DNA of 39,866 bases from UMGS1251 sp036666555 (GCA_036666555.1 JAVWVS010000021.1:1-39866); one strand, 5' to 3'; shown: positions 17,049 to 25,925, counted from the stretch's first letter. A program made the numbers and translations. The notes: a model not told the origin generated them from the letters alone.

Positions 17049-17922
17049 TGTTCTTCACCTTCTTTCTTCGGTCCATACTAATCACCAAAATAATCAAGAA
17101 TAAAATGGCAGTAATAAGCTTCATATCCCGAGGTTCAAAGCTACGCAAAGCTACTGCCACACAACCTTTATACATAATGGATCCAACCAGCACTGCAGTA
17201 GTTGCCTTCATGATCGTTAAATTCTTAAAAATACTGGTGCCGATAATGACACTGGCAAGCCCAATAACAATGGCTCCCGTTCCACTTGAAATTTCAAATA
17301 CTCGTTGTTCCTGGCAAAAAATACTTCCTGCTAATGCTACTAATCCATTGGCGATGGCAAGTCCTAAAATTTTTACATTTCCGCTGTCTTTGGCAAGAGA
17401 GGTAACAAGAATATCGTTATCACCTACTGCACGAAGTAAAAACCCGGATTTCGTCTTTAAATAGGTGTCCATTAAGCATTTGCTGATCAGTACCAAGATT
17501 AAAATCATAAACAATGTAGTATATTTTTTGAATCCCTCCGGTACATATTTTGTAAGCATTTGATTTTTGAATATGGTTTCGGTAGAGAATAGTGGAACAT
17601 TGGCCGTTCCTGCTATTCTTAGATTTATGGTCCAAAGTGCCGTCATCATAATGATTCCAGAAAGTAAATCTCTTACTTTGCATTTGACATGAATCAGACC
17701 GGTACAAATTCCTGCTGTTACCCCCGCCATACAAGAAATCAAAAGCGTCAAATAAGGATTTACACCTCTTGTAATCATGGCTGCAGTAATTGCTGCTCCT
17801 AGCGGAAAGCTTCCATCTACTGTTAGATCCGGAAAATCCAATATCTTGTAAGTGATATACACGCCCAGTGCCAATATTCCATATATCAACCCCTGTTCTA
17901 CAATTGTAATTAGTAAATCCAT
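17017..17922 (-). CDS. trpY: Tryptophan ABC importer, permease
   Basis: This 301-residue protein has eight to nine hydrophobic helices and belongs to the permease family shared with branched-chain amino acid and ribose importers. Near the N-terminus ITYKILDFPDLTVDGSFPLG matches that family (core: FPDLTVDGSF). It likely works as a homodimer, since only one permease gene is present. GGAGG lies 7 bases before the ATG, and the gene starts 39 bases after trpX. The lysine-rich C-terminal tail is encoded in the overlap with trpZ. Substrate assignment rests on the Trp T-box upstream. Confidence 0.86.
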   Translation of the reverse strand: MDLLITIVEQGLIYGILALGVYITYKILDFPDLTVDGSFPLGAAITAAMITRGVNPYLTLLISCMAGVTAGICTGLIHVKCKVRDLLSGIIMMTALWTINLRIAGTANVPLFSTETIFKNQMLTKYVPEGFKKYTTLFMILILVLISKCLMDTYLKTKSGFLLRAVGDNDILVTSLAKDSGNVKILGLAIANGLVALAGSIFCQEQRVFEISSGTGAIVIGLASVIIGTSIFKNLTIMKATTAVLVGSIMYKGCVAVALRSFEPRDMKLITAILFLIILVISMDRRKKVKNNAKAGIKGNS

Positions 17923-17961
17923 GTCACTGCCTCCATTTTTTGTTTCTTACTGGTTTGTCTT

Positions 17962-18975
17962 CTATTTTTCTACGGTGTCAAACGTTTCCACTGCCTTGGC
18001 ACTGACTTCTTCTGGAAGTGTAATACCAAGCTGTTGTGCCACTTTGGTATTTACATAAGTTCCACTTTCGGTGATGACTTCAAATTTCATCTCAGAGGCT
18101 TTTGCATCCCCCTTTAACACCTTTGCTGCCATCTTACCGGTCTGTTCCCCCAGTTTCACGTAATCCAACCCCTCAGCAGCAAGGCATCCGATTTTCACCT
18201 GTTCGATTTCGCTTCCAAATACCGGTATTTTCTTTTCATTGGCTTTTTCCAAAATAGAGGCTAAGGAATTAACCACCGTATTATCTGTCAGATTGGTAAT
18301 ACAATCCACTTTGCCAAGTAATTCTTCGGTTGCCAGAGATATATCCGCTGTAGAAGTAACACCTACCGTTTCTAATTTGAAATCATAATCGCTTACTTTT
18401 TTTTCATATTCCTGAATAGCAGATACTGAATTTGCCTCACTAGTAGTATACATAATTCCAATCGTTTTTGCTTTCGGCAATACCTTGCGGATCATTGCCA
18501 GTTGTGCTTCCACCGGTAATTTATCACTGGTACCTGTGATTTCCCCTGTTGGTGTTCCATCCTTGGATGAAAGTTCTGCTGCAACCGGATCGGTAACTGC
18601 AGTAAATATGACCGGAATTTCTCGATCCATGGCCGCATTATAAGCGGTCTGTGCACTAGGCGTTGCGATTCCACAGATTAAATCTACTTTATCCGCTACG
18701 AATCCATCTGCAATCTGCCCCGCAGTGCCCATATCTGCAGCTGCATTTTTATAATCCACCTTTAAGTTCTTCCCTTCTTCAAACCCGTTGTCTGCAAGTC
18801 CTTGAAGAAATCCTTTTCTGCAATTTTCAAGAGAGCCATGCTCAGCAAACTGTGAAATTCCTATTGCATATTGTTTTTCTTTGGAGTCCGTTTTCTTTTC
18901 TTTGCTGCTACATCCCGTAAATATAATCCCCGCCATTACCATTGCCATTACTGTCATTACTGTTGTCTTTTTCAT
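17962..18975 (-). CDS. trpX: Tryptophan ABC importer, substrate-binding lipoprotein
   Basis: A 337-residue extracytoplasmic binding protein. The N-terminus has a lysine pair, a hydrophobic stretch and a lipobox FTGC with Cys22 as the lipidation site, so it is membrane-anchored. The mature part contains AIGISQFAEHGSLENCRKGF and GIMYTTSEANS, as in the PF04392-type binding proteins (core shown only). Clamping two alpha/beta lobes on a ligand is the family fold. The ATG at 18975 follows AAAGGAG; reading further upstream in frame would run into the T-box leader and is rejected. First gene of the operon. Confidence 0.88.
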   Translation of the reverse strand: MKKTTVMTVMAMVMAGIIFTGCSSKEKKTDSKEKQYAIGISQFAEHGSLENCRKGFLQGLADNGFEEGKNLKVDYKNAAADMGTAGQIADGFVADKVDLICGIATPSAQTAYNAAMDREIPVIFTAVTDPVAAELSSKDGTPTGEITGTSDKLPVEAQLAMIRKVLPKAKTIGIMYTTSEANSVSAIQEYEKKVSDYDFKLETVGVTSTADISLATEELLGKVDCITNLTDNTVVNSLASILEKANEKKIPVFGSEIEQVKIGCLAAEGLDYVKLGEQTGKMAAKVLKGDAKASEMKFEVITESGTYVNTKVAQQLGITLPEEVSAKAVETFDTVEK

Positions 18976-19008
18976 AATTTTTCTCTCCTTTTCTGATTTG
19001 GGTGCACC

Positions 19009-19300
19009 AAAAAACCGCCCCAAACATATTGCTATGTCTGAGGCGGTAATATTATCATTATCGCGGTACCACTCATTTTGACGAAACGTCCACTTTCGCA
19101 TGTACTAACATACACTCCGGATTGATAACGGGTTCGGTTCCCGACTCACCATACTCTCAACTTCTCAATTGATTTCCGGTTGCCCTCGAAAGTCCATTCA
19201 ACCATTCGCTCCATACGACAATCTCACCACCTGCCGCTCTCTTTGATTTCGCTTGATAGTTTACTCCTCTTTCTCAACGGTTTCTCTGTTTGCTTTTTAC
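19009..19300 (-). promoter_or_regulatory. T-box riboswitch, tryptophan (UGG specifier)
   Basis: The leader has the parts of a class T-box: a GAGTA element, GAGAG bulge and GGTGGTGAGA distal loop in stem I; the specifier in GAA-TGG-ACTTTCGAG, with TGG at 19196-19194; and the T-box sequence GAGTGGTACCGCG. A terminator follows at 19009-19047, where ACCGCC pairs with GGCGGT before six T. Uncharged tRNA-Trp pairing with UGG and the T-box bulge would favour the antiterminator and switch trpXYZ on. Confidence 0.92.
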
Positions 19301-19301
19301 C

Positions 19302-19330
19302 ACCTTAATATAATCATTTTCATTTGTCAA
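19302..19330 (-). promoter_or_regulatory. Promoter of trpXYZ
   Basis: TTGACA (19330-19325), 17 bases, TAAGGT (19307-19302). Transcription should begin near 19295, just before the T-box. Confidence 0.7.
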
Positions 19331-19344
19331 GTGTAATTAGAAAA

Positions 19345-20745
19345 TTATTTCTTTTTCTTTTGGTTCGCAATCACATTTTTCTGATAATCAAAACATTCGG
19401 TTGCGATTACTTTATTTAGAACCAACAAAGAAATTAAATTCGGTATGGCCATCAATCCATTCATCGTATCTGAGAAATCCCATACTATTTGAAGTTGCAC
19501 GGTAGCTCCTACAAAGACTACCAAGCAAAATAAAATACGATAAATCATATTACATTTCGATGACTTTACTAAGTATTCCAGTGATTTTTCCCCGTAATAT
19601 TCCCAGCCAAGAATGGTGGAAAATGCAAACAATGCAATTCCGATAGTAATCACATAGCCACCAAAAGATCCCAATGCCGTACTAAATGCTGCAATGGTAA
19701 GGTCTGCGCCCGTCAACACCTCCCCATTTTTATCAAGGGTTCCTAAAATACCTGAAGATGCAATGGCAAGCCCTGTCATACTGCATACCACAATCGTATC
19801 AAAGAAAGTTCCTGTCATATTGATGTACCCTTGTCTAGACGGATGATCCGTTCTTGCTGCAGCCGCTGCAATGGGTGCAGAACCAAGCCCTGCCTCATTC
19901 GAAAACACTCCTCGGGCTACTCCCCAGCGCATTGCACTGAACATACTGGCTACAATAGTTCCACCCACACCACCGGCCATGGCTTCAAAATGAAATGCCA
20001 TTTTAAATATCTCTCCCACTCCAGAGGGTACGTTTTTAAAGTTGATACAAATAACAACTAAACCCGCCACAAAATACAACACAGCCATAAAAGGAACTAT
20101 TACCGAGCACACTTTTCCAATGCTTTTAATTCCACCTACCAATACAAACAATGCCAGCACGGTCAAAATGATGCCCGTAATCTTGGTATCAATGTGAAAG
20201 GTACTTTGTACCGCTCCTGCAATCGAATTGGCCTGAGTCATATTCCCAATTCCAAAAGAAGCAATCACTGCAAACAACGAAAATGAAAATGCGAAGAAAA
20301 GTCCAATCTTCTTGACTTTAAACCCATTTTTCATGGCATACATAGGTCCACCGGCCATCTCACCACGGTCATTTTTTTCTCGATATTTCACCGCCAGAAC
20401 ACTCTCTCCATATTTGGTAGAAAGACCAAATAAAGCGCTAATCCACATCCACACAAGTGCTCCCGGGCCACCCAGAACCATAGCCGTTGCTACACCCACA
20501 ATATTTCCTGTCCCTATCGTTGCTGCAAGTGCAGTCATTAATGATTGAAACGGTGAAATATCACCTTCGTGCTTATCTTCTTTATCCGTCTTGGCAAAAA
20601 CAGCTTTCAATGCATACCCGAGATTACGCCACGGAAGAAATTTTAACCGTACTGTTAAAAATACTCCCGTACCTACTAACAACGTTAACATAACCGGACC
20701 CCATACAAATGTATTAACAGCCGATAAGATATCTGAAAAGTTCAT
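19345..20745 (-). CDS. Sodium:alanine symporter (AGCS family)
   Basis: The 466-residue membrane protein belongs to the alanine/glycine:cation symporters. Diagnostic segments are SLMTALAATIGTGNIVGVATA, given here as its core IGTGNIVGVATA, followed by GGPGALVWMW, GGPMYAMKNG and RGVFSNEAGLGSAPIAAAAA (core: SNEAGLGSAPIA). About ten to eleven helices are seen, and the length is usual. It takes up alanine or glycine with Na+; the exact amino acid is not readable. GGAGGG precedes the ATG by 7 bases. It has its own promoter and is followed by the trpXYZ promoter, so the two uptake systems are adjacent but separately controlled. Confidence 0.94.
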   Translation of the reverse strand: MNFSDILSAVNTFVWGPVMLTLLVGTGVFLTVRLKFLPWRNLGYALKAVFAKTDKEDKHEGDISPFQSLMTALAATIGTGNIVGVATAMVLGGPGALVWMWISALFGLSTKYGESVLAVKYREKNDRGEMAGGPMYAMKNGFKVKKIGLFFAFSFSLFAVIASFGIGNMTQANSIAGAVQSTFHIDTKITGIILTVLALFVLVGGIKSIGKVCSVIVPFMAVLYFVAGLVVICINFKNVPSGVGEIFKMAFHFEAMAGGVGGTIVASMFSAMRWGVARGVFSNEAGLGSAPIAAAAARTDHPSRQGYINMTGTFFDTIVVCSMTGLAIASSGILGTLDKNGEVLTGADLTIAAFSTALGSFGGYVITIGIALFAFSTILGWEYYGEKSLEYLVKSSKCNMIYRILFCLVVFVGATVQLQIVWDFSDTMNGLMAIPNLISLLVLNKVIATECFDYQKNVIANQKKKK

Positions 20746-20785
20746 CCCTTTCCCTCCATTCTTTTTCGCTTTACTCTATTAACGC

Positions 20786-20814
20786 ATTATATCCCATATG
20801 GTTCTATTCGTCAA
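20786..20814 (-). promoter_or_regulatory. Promoter of the AGCS symporter
   Basis: TTGACG (20814-20809), 17 bases, TATAAT (20791-20786), about 40 bases before the start codon. Confidence 0.8.
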
Positions 20815-20872
20815 ATATTTTTTCTAAAATGCTTACAAAAATGGTTTTCCCTTCTCTGGTATCGATAACTAT

Positions 20873-21799
20873 TTATGATTCAATGGTTTCCTCTGCTAAG
20901 TCATATGGCGTTAGCTGATATACATAGTAGTTCAGCCAATTTGTATACATATTATTGGCATGAGACCGCCAGATGAGAAGTGGCTTCTGCTCACTATTGT
21001 CTTCCGGATAGTAGTTCTTAGGCAGATCAATTTCAAGTCCTTTTCCCTTATCCCTTTGATATTCGGTATCTAATGTTAATCGATCGTATTCGGGATGCCC
21101 CATAACAAATATCTGGTGCCCTTCATTCGCGATGGAAAGGAATACTCCTGCTTCTTCAGATTCTGCCAAGATTGTCAAACCGGGCTCTGCCTTGATTGCT
21201 TCTGCTGATACCGTTGTATGGCGGGAATGTGGTGCATAAAAGACATCATCGAATCCCCTTACCAGTGGGATTTTTCTATTTTTTACCCGATGCGGAAATA
21301 CACCGAACAGTTTATGTGCAAGAGGTATTTTATTGATTCCGAAATGGTGATAAAGTGCTGCTTGTGCTCCCCAGCAAATATGTAAAGTAGAAGTGACATG
21401 GGTTTTGGTCCACTCCATAATTTCTACCAATTCATTCCAATAATCCACCTCTTCAAACTCCATCTGTTCTACCGGTGCACCGGTAATAATAAATCCATCA
21501 AATTTTTGCTTTTTTATTTCTTCAAATGATACATAAAATTTATTTAAATGACTGGTAGCCGTGTTCTTTGCTTTATGACTGGAAACCATTACAAAAGTCA
21601 CATCCACCTGCAAGGGTGTATTAGACATGGAACGCAAAATCTGAAGTTCCGTATCCTCTTTTAGTGGCATCAGATTCAAAAGGCCTACTTTCAGTGGTCG
21701 AATATCCTGATGCGTTGCCCGATTTTCATCCATTACAAATATATTTTCTTTTTCTAAAATTTCTTTCACCGGTAAATCATTTTGTACCCGAATTGGCAT
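20873..21799 (-). CDS. metA: Homoserine O-acetyltransferase (MetA type, acetyl-CoA)
   Basis: MetA acylates homoserine as the first committed step to methionine. The 308-residue protein carries the catalytic Cys142 in HICWGAQ, and His235 and Glu237 in MGHPEYDR. Residue 111 is Glu (PVEQMEF). In characterised MetA enzymes Glu at this place goes with acetyl-CoA and Gly with succinyl-CoA, so I call this an acetyltransferase although the family name is succinyltransferase. The start at 21799 (MPIRVQ) matches the family N-terminus and length; the upstream in-frame ATG would add residues that merely read through the previous gene. It overlaps the AI-2E-type gene by 23 bases. No SAM riboswitch is visible. 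Confidence 0.93.
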   Translation of the reverse strand: MPIRVQNDLPVKEILEKENIFVMDENRATHQDIRPLKVGLLNLMPLKEDTELQILRSMSNTPLQVDVTFVMVSSHKAKNTATSHLNKFYVSFEEIKKQKFDGFIITGAPVEQMEFEEVDYWNELVEIMEWTKTHVTSTLHICWGAQAALYHHFGINKIPLAHKLFGVFPHRVKNRKIPLVRGFDDVFYAPHSRHTTVSAEAIKAEPGLTILAESEEAGVFLSIANEGHQIFVMGHPEYDRLTLDTEYQRDKGKGLEIDLPKNYYPEDNSEQKPLLIWRSHANNMYTNWLNYYVYQLTPYDLAEETIES

Positions 21800-23150
21800 A
21801 ATGAACCTCTCTTTCTTCTTGTGATTCTTTGGAATACACAAATACTCCATCTTCTCCTACGTAACTCATTTGGTCATAATTTTGTGAATCTTCCGGAAGG
21901 TGCTTTTTAGACAGTTTCTGATTTAAAATCATTCCCCAAATATAGTATAACACTGCAAAGGTAGGTACCCCCATAATCATTCCCACAAAACCAAACAACC
22001 CTCCGCCTAACAAAATGGATACTACAACCCAGAAAGCGGATAATCCTGTAGAATTTCCAAGGATTTTTGGTCCAATAATATTTCCGTCAATCTGTTGCAA
22101 TACGAAAATGAAAAGGATAAAATACACTCCCTTAATTGGTTCTGAAAGTATAATCAAAATAGCACTGGGAACAGCTCCAATATATGGTCCGAAAAATGGT
22201 ATCACGTTGGTCACACCAACAATCACGCTGACCAAGACTGTGTAGGGCATATTCATCAGTGTCAAACAGATAAAACATAGGATTCCAATAATCGTAGAAT
22301 CAATAATTTTTCCAATAATAAAGCCTCCGAAAATTTCGTTGCTTTTTCTGGTTAAATGAATCAACATATTCGCCTGTTCTGGTTTAAAGAGTGCATAGAC
22401 TGCCTTTTTACATTGCCCTGCAAAAAGTTCCTTGCTGGTTAACACATAGACTGATACAATAATTCCAATCACTACATTTAATATTTCACTGACCACACTT
22501 AGCATTCCTGCCGTTAAATTGGCCATAATTATATTGGTCTGTCTCATCAAATCTGTTTGCAGCCAGTTCTGTAATGCTTTTGTCCCTTCATTGACTACAT
22601 TTCTCATAATGGTAGACATCGTAGAATCACTGTTTGATATCTCATTGATACGGACAACCGCTTGATTTAACTGTCCCGGAAGGGTAATAATTAAGTCACG
22701 GATACTTTTATATAATTCCGGTATTACCATATTGCAAAGAGCCACGACCAATGCAATTGCTACCGCAAGTCCTACAGAAATGCCAATTCCTCTAGCGAAT
22801 TTATGAATCGTTTCTTTCTTTCGTATTCGATCGCCCAGCATGGGTTCTACATGTATTTCTACAAATTTTACAATTGGATTTAACAAATAGGCTATGACAA
22901 ATCCATAGACTACCGGTTTTAAAATACTAAATATTTTAGAAAAAATATTTGAAATAATGGAAAACCGCAGAAACAAGAAATAAAATGCAATACAAGCTGC
23001 CACCACTAAGAAAGACGTAATACCTCTTGTAAAATGCTGTCTTAATTTAGAAGGACCTTTATTACCAAACTCCGGCATCTTATCGTAATAATTTTTTTTC
23101 TGTTTTTCTTCTTCGTAACTGGTGACATACTGACTTTCATGTTGTTCCAT
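21777..23150 (-). CDS. AI-2E family transporter / PurR-regulated permease-type membrane protein
   Basis: The 457-residue protein has a charged N-terminal region of about 50 residues, then a typical eight-helix layout: two early pairs of helices, a long extracytoplasmic segment (residues 130-210), and a C-terminal block with FFGPYIGAVPSAI and IDGNIIGPKILG, both diagnostic of the AI-2E/TerC-like exporter family PF01594. Some members export autoinducer-2, others act in Na+/H+ exchange, so the substrate is open. The ATG at 23150 is preceded by AGAGG at 11 bases; a more distal in-frame ATG lies within the promoter and is rejected. It shares a transcript with metA. Confidence 0.85.
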   Translation of the reverse strand: MEQHESQYVTSYEEEKQKKNYYDKMPEFGNKGPSKLRQHFTRGITSFLVVAACIAFYFLFLRFSIISNIFSKIFSILKPVVYGFVIAYLLNPIVKFVEIHVEPMLGDRIRKKETIHKFARGIGISVGLAVAIALVVALCNMVIPELYKSIRDLIITLPGQLNQAVVRINEISNSDSTMSTIMRNVVNEGTKALQNWLQTDLMRQTNIIMANLTAGMLSVVSEILNVVIGIIVSVYVLTSKELFAGQCKKAVYALFKPEQANMLIHLTRKSNEIFGGFIIGKIIDSTIIGILCFICLTLMNMPYTVLVSVIVGVTNVIPFFGPYIGAVPSAILIILSEPIKGVYFILFIFVLQQIDGNIIGPKILGNSTGLSAFWVVVSILLGGGLFGFVGMIMGVPTFAVLYYIWGMILNQKLSKKHLPEDSQNYDQMSYVGEDGVFVYSKESQEEREVHYANSGTK

Positions 23151-23181
23151 ATCGTACCATCCTCTTCTGACATATAAAGTC

Positions 23182-23211
23182 ATTATAGCCCTAAACAACG
23201 TTAATCGTCAA
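23182..23211 (-). promoter_or_regulatory. Promoter of the AI-2E-type gene and metA
   Basis: TTGACG (23211-23206), 18 bases, TATAAT (23187-23182), about 30 bases before the start codon. Confidence 0.78.
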
Positions 23212-23212
23212 C

Positions 23213-23258
23213 AAAATAAAAACCCACATACTTGAAAATGTATGCAGATTTTTATTTT
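23213..23258. terminator. AT-rich hairpin after the DUF1540 gene
   Basis: AAAATAAAAA pairs with TTTTTATTTT and, inside, CATAC with GTATG. It lies 20 bases past the DUF1540 stop codon and could end that transcript. The stem is weak. Confidence 0.45.
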
Positions 23259-23277
23259 ATTTTAGGATACTATTTTT

Positions 23278-23592
23278 TTACTTGCAACAAAAAGTTGTGC
23301 ATTCCGTTTGTCCACATTGACAAGCGTTACTGCCTTCCACGTTTATTTCTCCTGCGTGGCATTGACAAGCATCATTGTACGTACAATCGGTAGCTTTACA
23401 ATCAATATCACTGCAGGGTGAAACTTCCTTCGTCGTGTTGCTGTAACTATCCCCTTTTCGTTCTACAAAACTGCCACAGCTAGTTTCACAAGATTGTTTT
23501 GCGGCATTTCCATCTACTTGGATGGTGTCTAAATCACAATAACGTTGGTTATTATGGGCGCATGTTTGTACAGTGCATTTTAATTCCGGCAT
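23278..23592 (-). CDS. Cysteine-rich DUF1540 protein
   Basis: A 104-residue soluble protein with 15 cysteines arranged in two repeats. The first holds KCTVQTCAHN...YC...SCETSC, the second PCSDIDCKATDCTYNDACQC...ACQCGQTECTTFCC. These are DUF1540 modules, common in clostridia and probably metal-binding; one function proposed for relatives is in spores or metal handling, but none is established. The start at 23592 gives GGAGGT 7 bases of spacing; the ATG two codons upstream would leave only one base. It stands alone, between thrS and the AI-2E-type gene, with no consensus vegetative promoter visible upstream. Confidence 0.85.
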   Translation of the reverse strand: MPELKCTVQTCAHNNQRYCDLDTIQVDGNAAKQSCETSCGSFVERKGDSYSNTTKEVSPCSDIDCKATDCTYNDACQCHAGEINVEGSNACQCGQTECTTFCCK

Positions 23593-23657
23593 TCTCATAC
23601 CTCCTTATATTCTATCAATAATGGTATCAGAGGTATTATGTGCCCACTTGCTATCAT

Positions 23658-25610
23658 TTATTCTTCTACTTCTATTTTACGAATTTCTTTTGTCTTGATT
23701 TCCTTACAAAGTTCTGCTATAAATCCATCTAATTTTTTAGAGCCTTCGTCTCCTAAGTACCGGCTTCGCACCGATACGGTATGCTCCTCTGCTTCTTTTG
23801 CTCCAACCACAAGCATATAAGGAACTTTATCTAAACGGGTCTCACGGATTTTGTATCCAATCTTTTCTCCCCGTTCATCTACGGTACATTTGATGTTATG
23901 ATCTTTTAATTCTTCTGCCACTTGATTGGCATATTCATGATATTTTTCAGAAATAGGCAATACACGTACTTGTTCCGGACATAACCAGGTAGGAAATAAT
24001 CCTGCATATTTCTCGATTAGCCATGCCAATGTTCTTTCATAACATCCTAGAGAGGTCCGGTGAATAATATACGGACGTTTCTTTTCTCCATCTTTATCTA
24101 CAAAAGTCATATCAAAACGTTCTGCTAAGAACATATCCAGTTGGACGGTAATCATCGTGTCTTCTTTTCCATATACATTTTTTGCCTGTACATCCAACTT
24201 CGGTCCGTAAAATGCTGCTTCTCCTTTTACCTCTTTGTATTGGATTCCAATATGATCCAAAATCACTCGCATCATATCTTCTACTTCATTCCAAGTTTCT
24301 CTGGTTCCCAGATATTTATCCATATGTTCTGGATCTGATAAAGAAAGTTGATAAGTAACGTCTTTCTCTAAGCCCAAAGTGGTAAGACAATATTTCGCCA
24401 AATCCACACAGCCTCTAAATTCTTCATCAATCTGTTCTGGTGTTACAACTAAATGTCCTTCCGCAATGGTAAACTGACGTACCCGAGTAAGTCCGTGCAT
24501 TTCACCGGAATCTTCATTCCTAAATAGTGGAGATGTTTCTCCATAACGGCAAGGCAAGTCACGATAGCTCTTTTGACTTTGTTTGTATACATAATATTGG
24601 AATGGACAGGTCATGGGACGCAGTGCAAACACTTCATCATCCTTTTCTTCATCTCCTAATACAAACATTCCTTCTTTGTAATGTTCCCAGTGGTCTGAAA
24701 TGACATACAATTCTTTCTTGGCCATGAGAGGGGTTTTCGTTCTCATATATCCTCTTCGTTCCTCTTCATCTTCAATCCATCTTTGTAAGGTTTGGATGAT
24801 CATGGCACCTTTTGGCATCAGAAGCGGAAGCCCTTGCCCGATTACATCTACTGTAGCAAATAGCTCCATTTCACGTCCCAGTTTGTTATGGTCACGTTTT
24901 TTCACTTCTTCCATATGTTCCATATATGCTTTTAATTCTTCTTTTTTAGAAAATGCTGTTCCGTAAATACGTGCCAACATTTTATTTTTTTCATTTCCTC
25001 TCCAGTACGCTCCTGAGGAAGAAATCAATTTAAAAGCTTTAATGGGTTTGGCACTCATTAAATGTGGTCCCGCACAAAGATCCACAAAATCTCCCTGGCT
25101 ATAGAAGGAAATCACTGCATCTTCCGGTAAATCTTGAATCAATTCTACTTTATATGGTTCTCCTTTTTCTTCCATGTATGCAATGGCTTCTTTTCTTGGC
25201 AGTTCAAAGCGTTGGATCTTTGCGCCTTCTTTTATAATTTTTTTCATTTCTGCCTCAATTGCATCCAAGTCTTCTCTTGAAAATGGTTCACTTTCAAAAT
25301 CATAGTAAAACCCGGTATCAATAGATGGTCCGATTGCCAGTTTTGCTTCCGGATATAAACGTTTTACTGCTTCTGCCAACACGTGTGAGGTAGTGTGGCG
25401 CAGTGCTCCAAGCCCTTTTTCATCATTAGCAGTCAGAATATCCAGCTCACAATCTTGACTTAATACGGTTCTCAAATCCACTACTTTTCCATCCACTTGT
25501 GCTGCAGTTGCAACCCTTGCCAGTCCTTCGCTGATTTCATATGCAATATCAATAATTGCTTTGCTTTTCTCATACTCCTTTATGGAGCCATCTTTCAATG
25601 TGATTTTCAT
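23658..25610 (-). CDS. thrS: Threonyl-tRNA synthetase
   Basis: ThrRS attaches threonine to tRNA-Thr. The 650-residue protein is full length: a TGS domain (residues 1-62), the editing domain with HTTSHVLAEAV, the class II core, and the anticodon-binding domain from about 540. The zinc ligands that choose threonine over valine fit Cys in PMTCPFQ, His in AEGHLV and His in YIIHRT. The active-site segment includes RYGETSPLFRNE, a class II feature (core: LFRNE). GAGAGG lies 8 bases before the ATG. A Thr T-box precedes it, so the gene is induced when tRNA-Thr is uncharged. Confidence 0.98.
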   Translation of the reverse strand: MKITLKDGSIKEYEKSKAIIDIAYEISEGLARVATAAQVDGKVVDLRTVLSQDCELDILTANDEKGLGALRHTTSHVLAEAVKRLYPEAKLAIGPSIDTGFYYDFESEPFSREDLDAIEAEMKKIIKEGAKIQRFELPRKEAIAYMEEKGEPYKVELIQDLPEDAVISFYSQGDFVDLCAGPHLMSAKPIKAFKLISSSGAYWRGNEKNKMLARIYGTAFSKKEELKAYMEHMEEVKKRDHNKLGREMELFATVDVIGQGLPLLMPKGAMIIQTLQRWIEDEEERRGYMRTKTPLMAKKELYVISDHWEHYKEGMFVLGDEEKDDEVFALRPMTCPFQYYVYKQSQKSYRDLPCRYGETSPLFRNEDSGEMHGLTRVRQFTIAEGHLVVTPEQIDEEFRGCVDLAKYCLTTLGLEKDVTYQLSLSDPEHMDKYLGTRETWNEVEDMMRVILDHIGIQYKEVKGEAAFYGPKLDVQAKNVYGKEDTMITVQLDMFLAERFDMTFVDKDGEKKRPYIIHRTSLGCYERTLAWLIEKYAGLFPTWLCPEQVRVLPISEKYHEYANQVAEELKDHNIKCTVDERGEKIGYKIRETRLDKVPYMLVVGAKEAEEHTVSVRSRYLGDEGSKKLDGFIAELCKEIKTKEIRKIEVEE

Positions 25611-25648
25611 GTGATTTCCTCTCTTCTTCCTTTTTTACTTTTGGGTAC

Positions 25649-25891
25649 AAAAAAATCCCTTGCAGCAAAAATATTACTGCAAGGGACGAGTTTATTAAAT
25701 ACTCGCGGTTCCACCCTGATTGTACCGACTACTGTCAGAACCACTCTTACGACGATAACGGGATCACCGGACTGTTTTCAGCCACTCCGAGGTAGTTTTG
25801 GGATGTTTCCGTAATAAGAAGCTTCCAGCCAATTGCTTCTCTCTCTGTATTCTTTCACATCTTACTCGTCTCATCAAAGTATTGTCATATA
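25649..25891 (-). promoter_or_regulatory. T-box riboswitch, threonine
   Basis: The leader contains GAGTA and GAGAGAG elements of stem I, a specifier region AAAACTACCTCGGAG, and the T-box sequence AGGGTGGAACCGCG. A terminator at 25649-25686 pairs TCCCTTGCAG with CTGCAAGGGA, followed by seven T. The specifier is ACT (25796-25794) or ACC (25793-25791), both threonine codons; I cannot fix the register. The TGGA of the T-box would pair with a tRNA ending in UCCA. Confidence 0.92.
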
Positions 25892-25897
25892 CGTTTC

Positions 25898-25925
25898 ATT
25901 ATATCACTGCGACTTTATTTGTCAA
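25898..25925 (-). promoter_or_regulatory. Promoter of thrS
   Basis: TTGACA (25925-25920), 16 bases, TATAAT (25903-25898). The -35 box lies inside the last codons of the YdcF-like gene. Confidence 0.85.

Noticed and set aside
18976..19101. Longer TrpX N-terminus starting at 19101
   Set aside because: It would translate the T-box antiterminator and terminator; the signal peptide begins at 18975.
21800..21850. Longer MetA N-terminus starting at 21850
   Set aside because: The extra residues are the end of the preceding gene in another frame; MPIRVQ at 21799 matches the family start.
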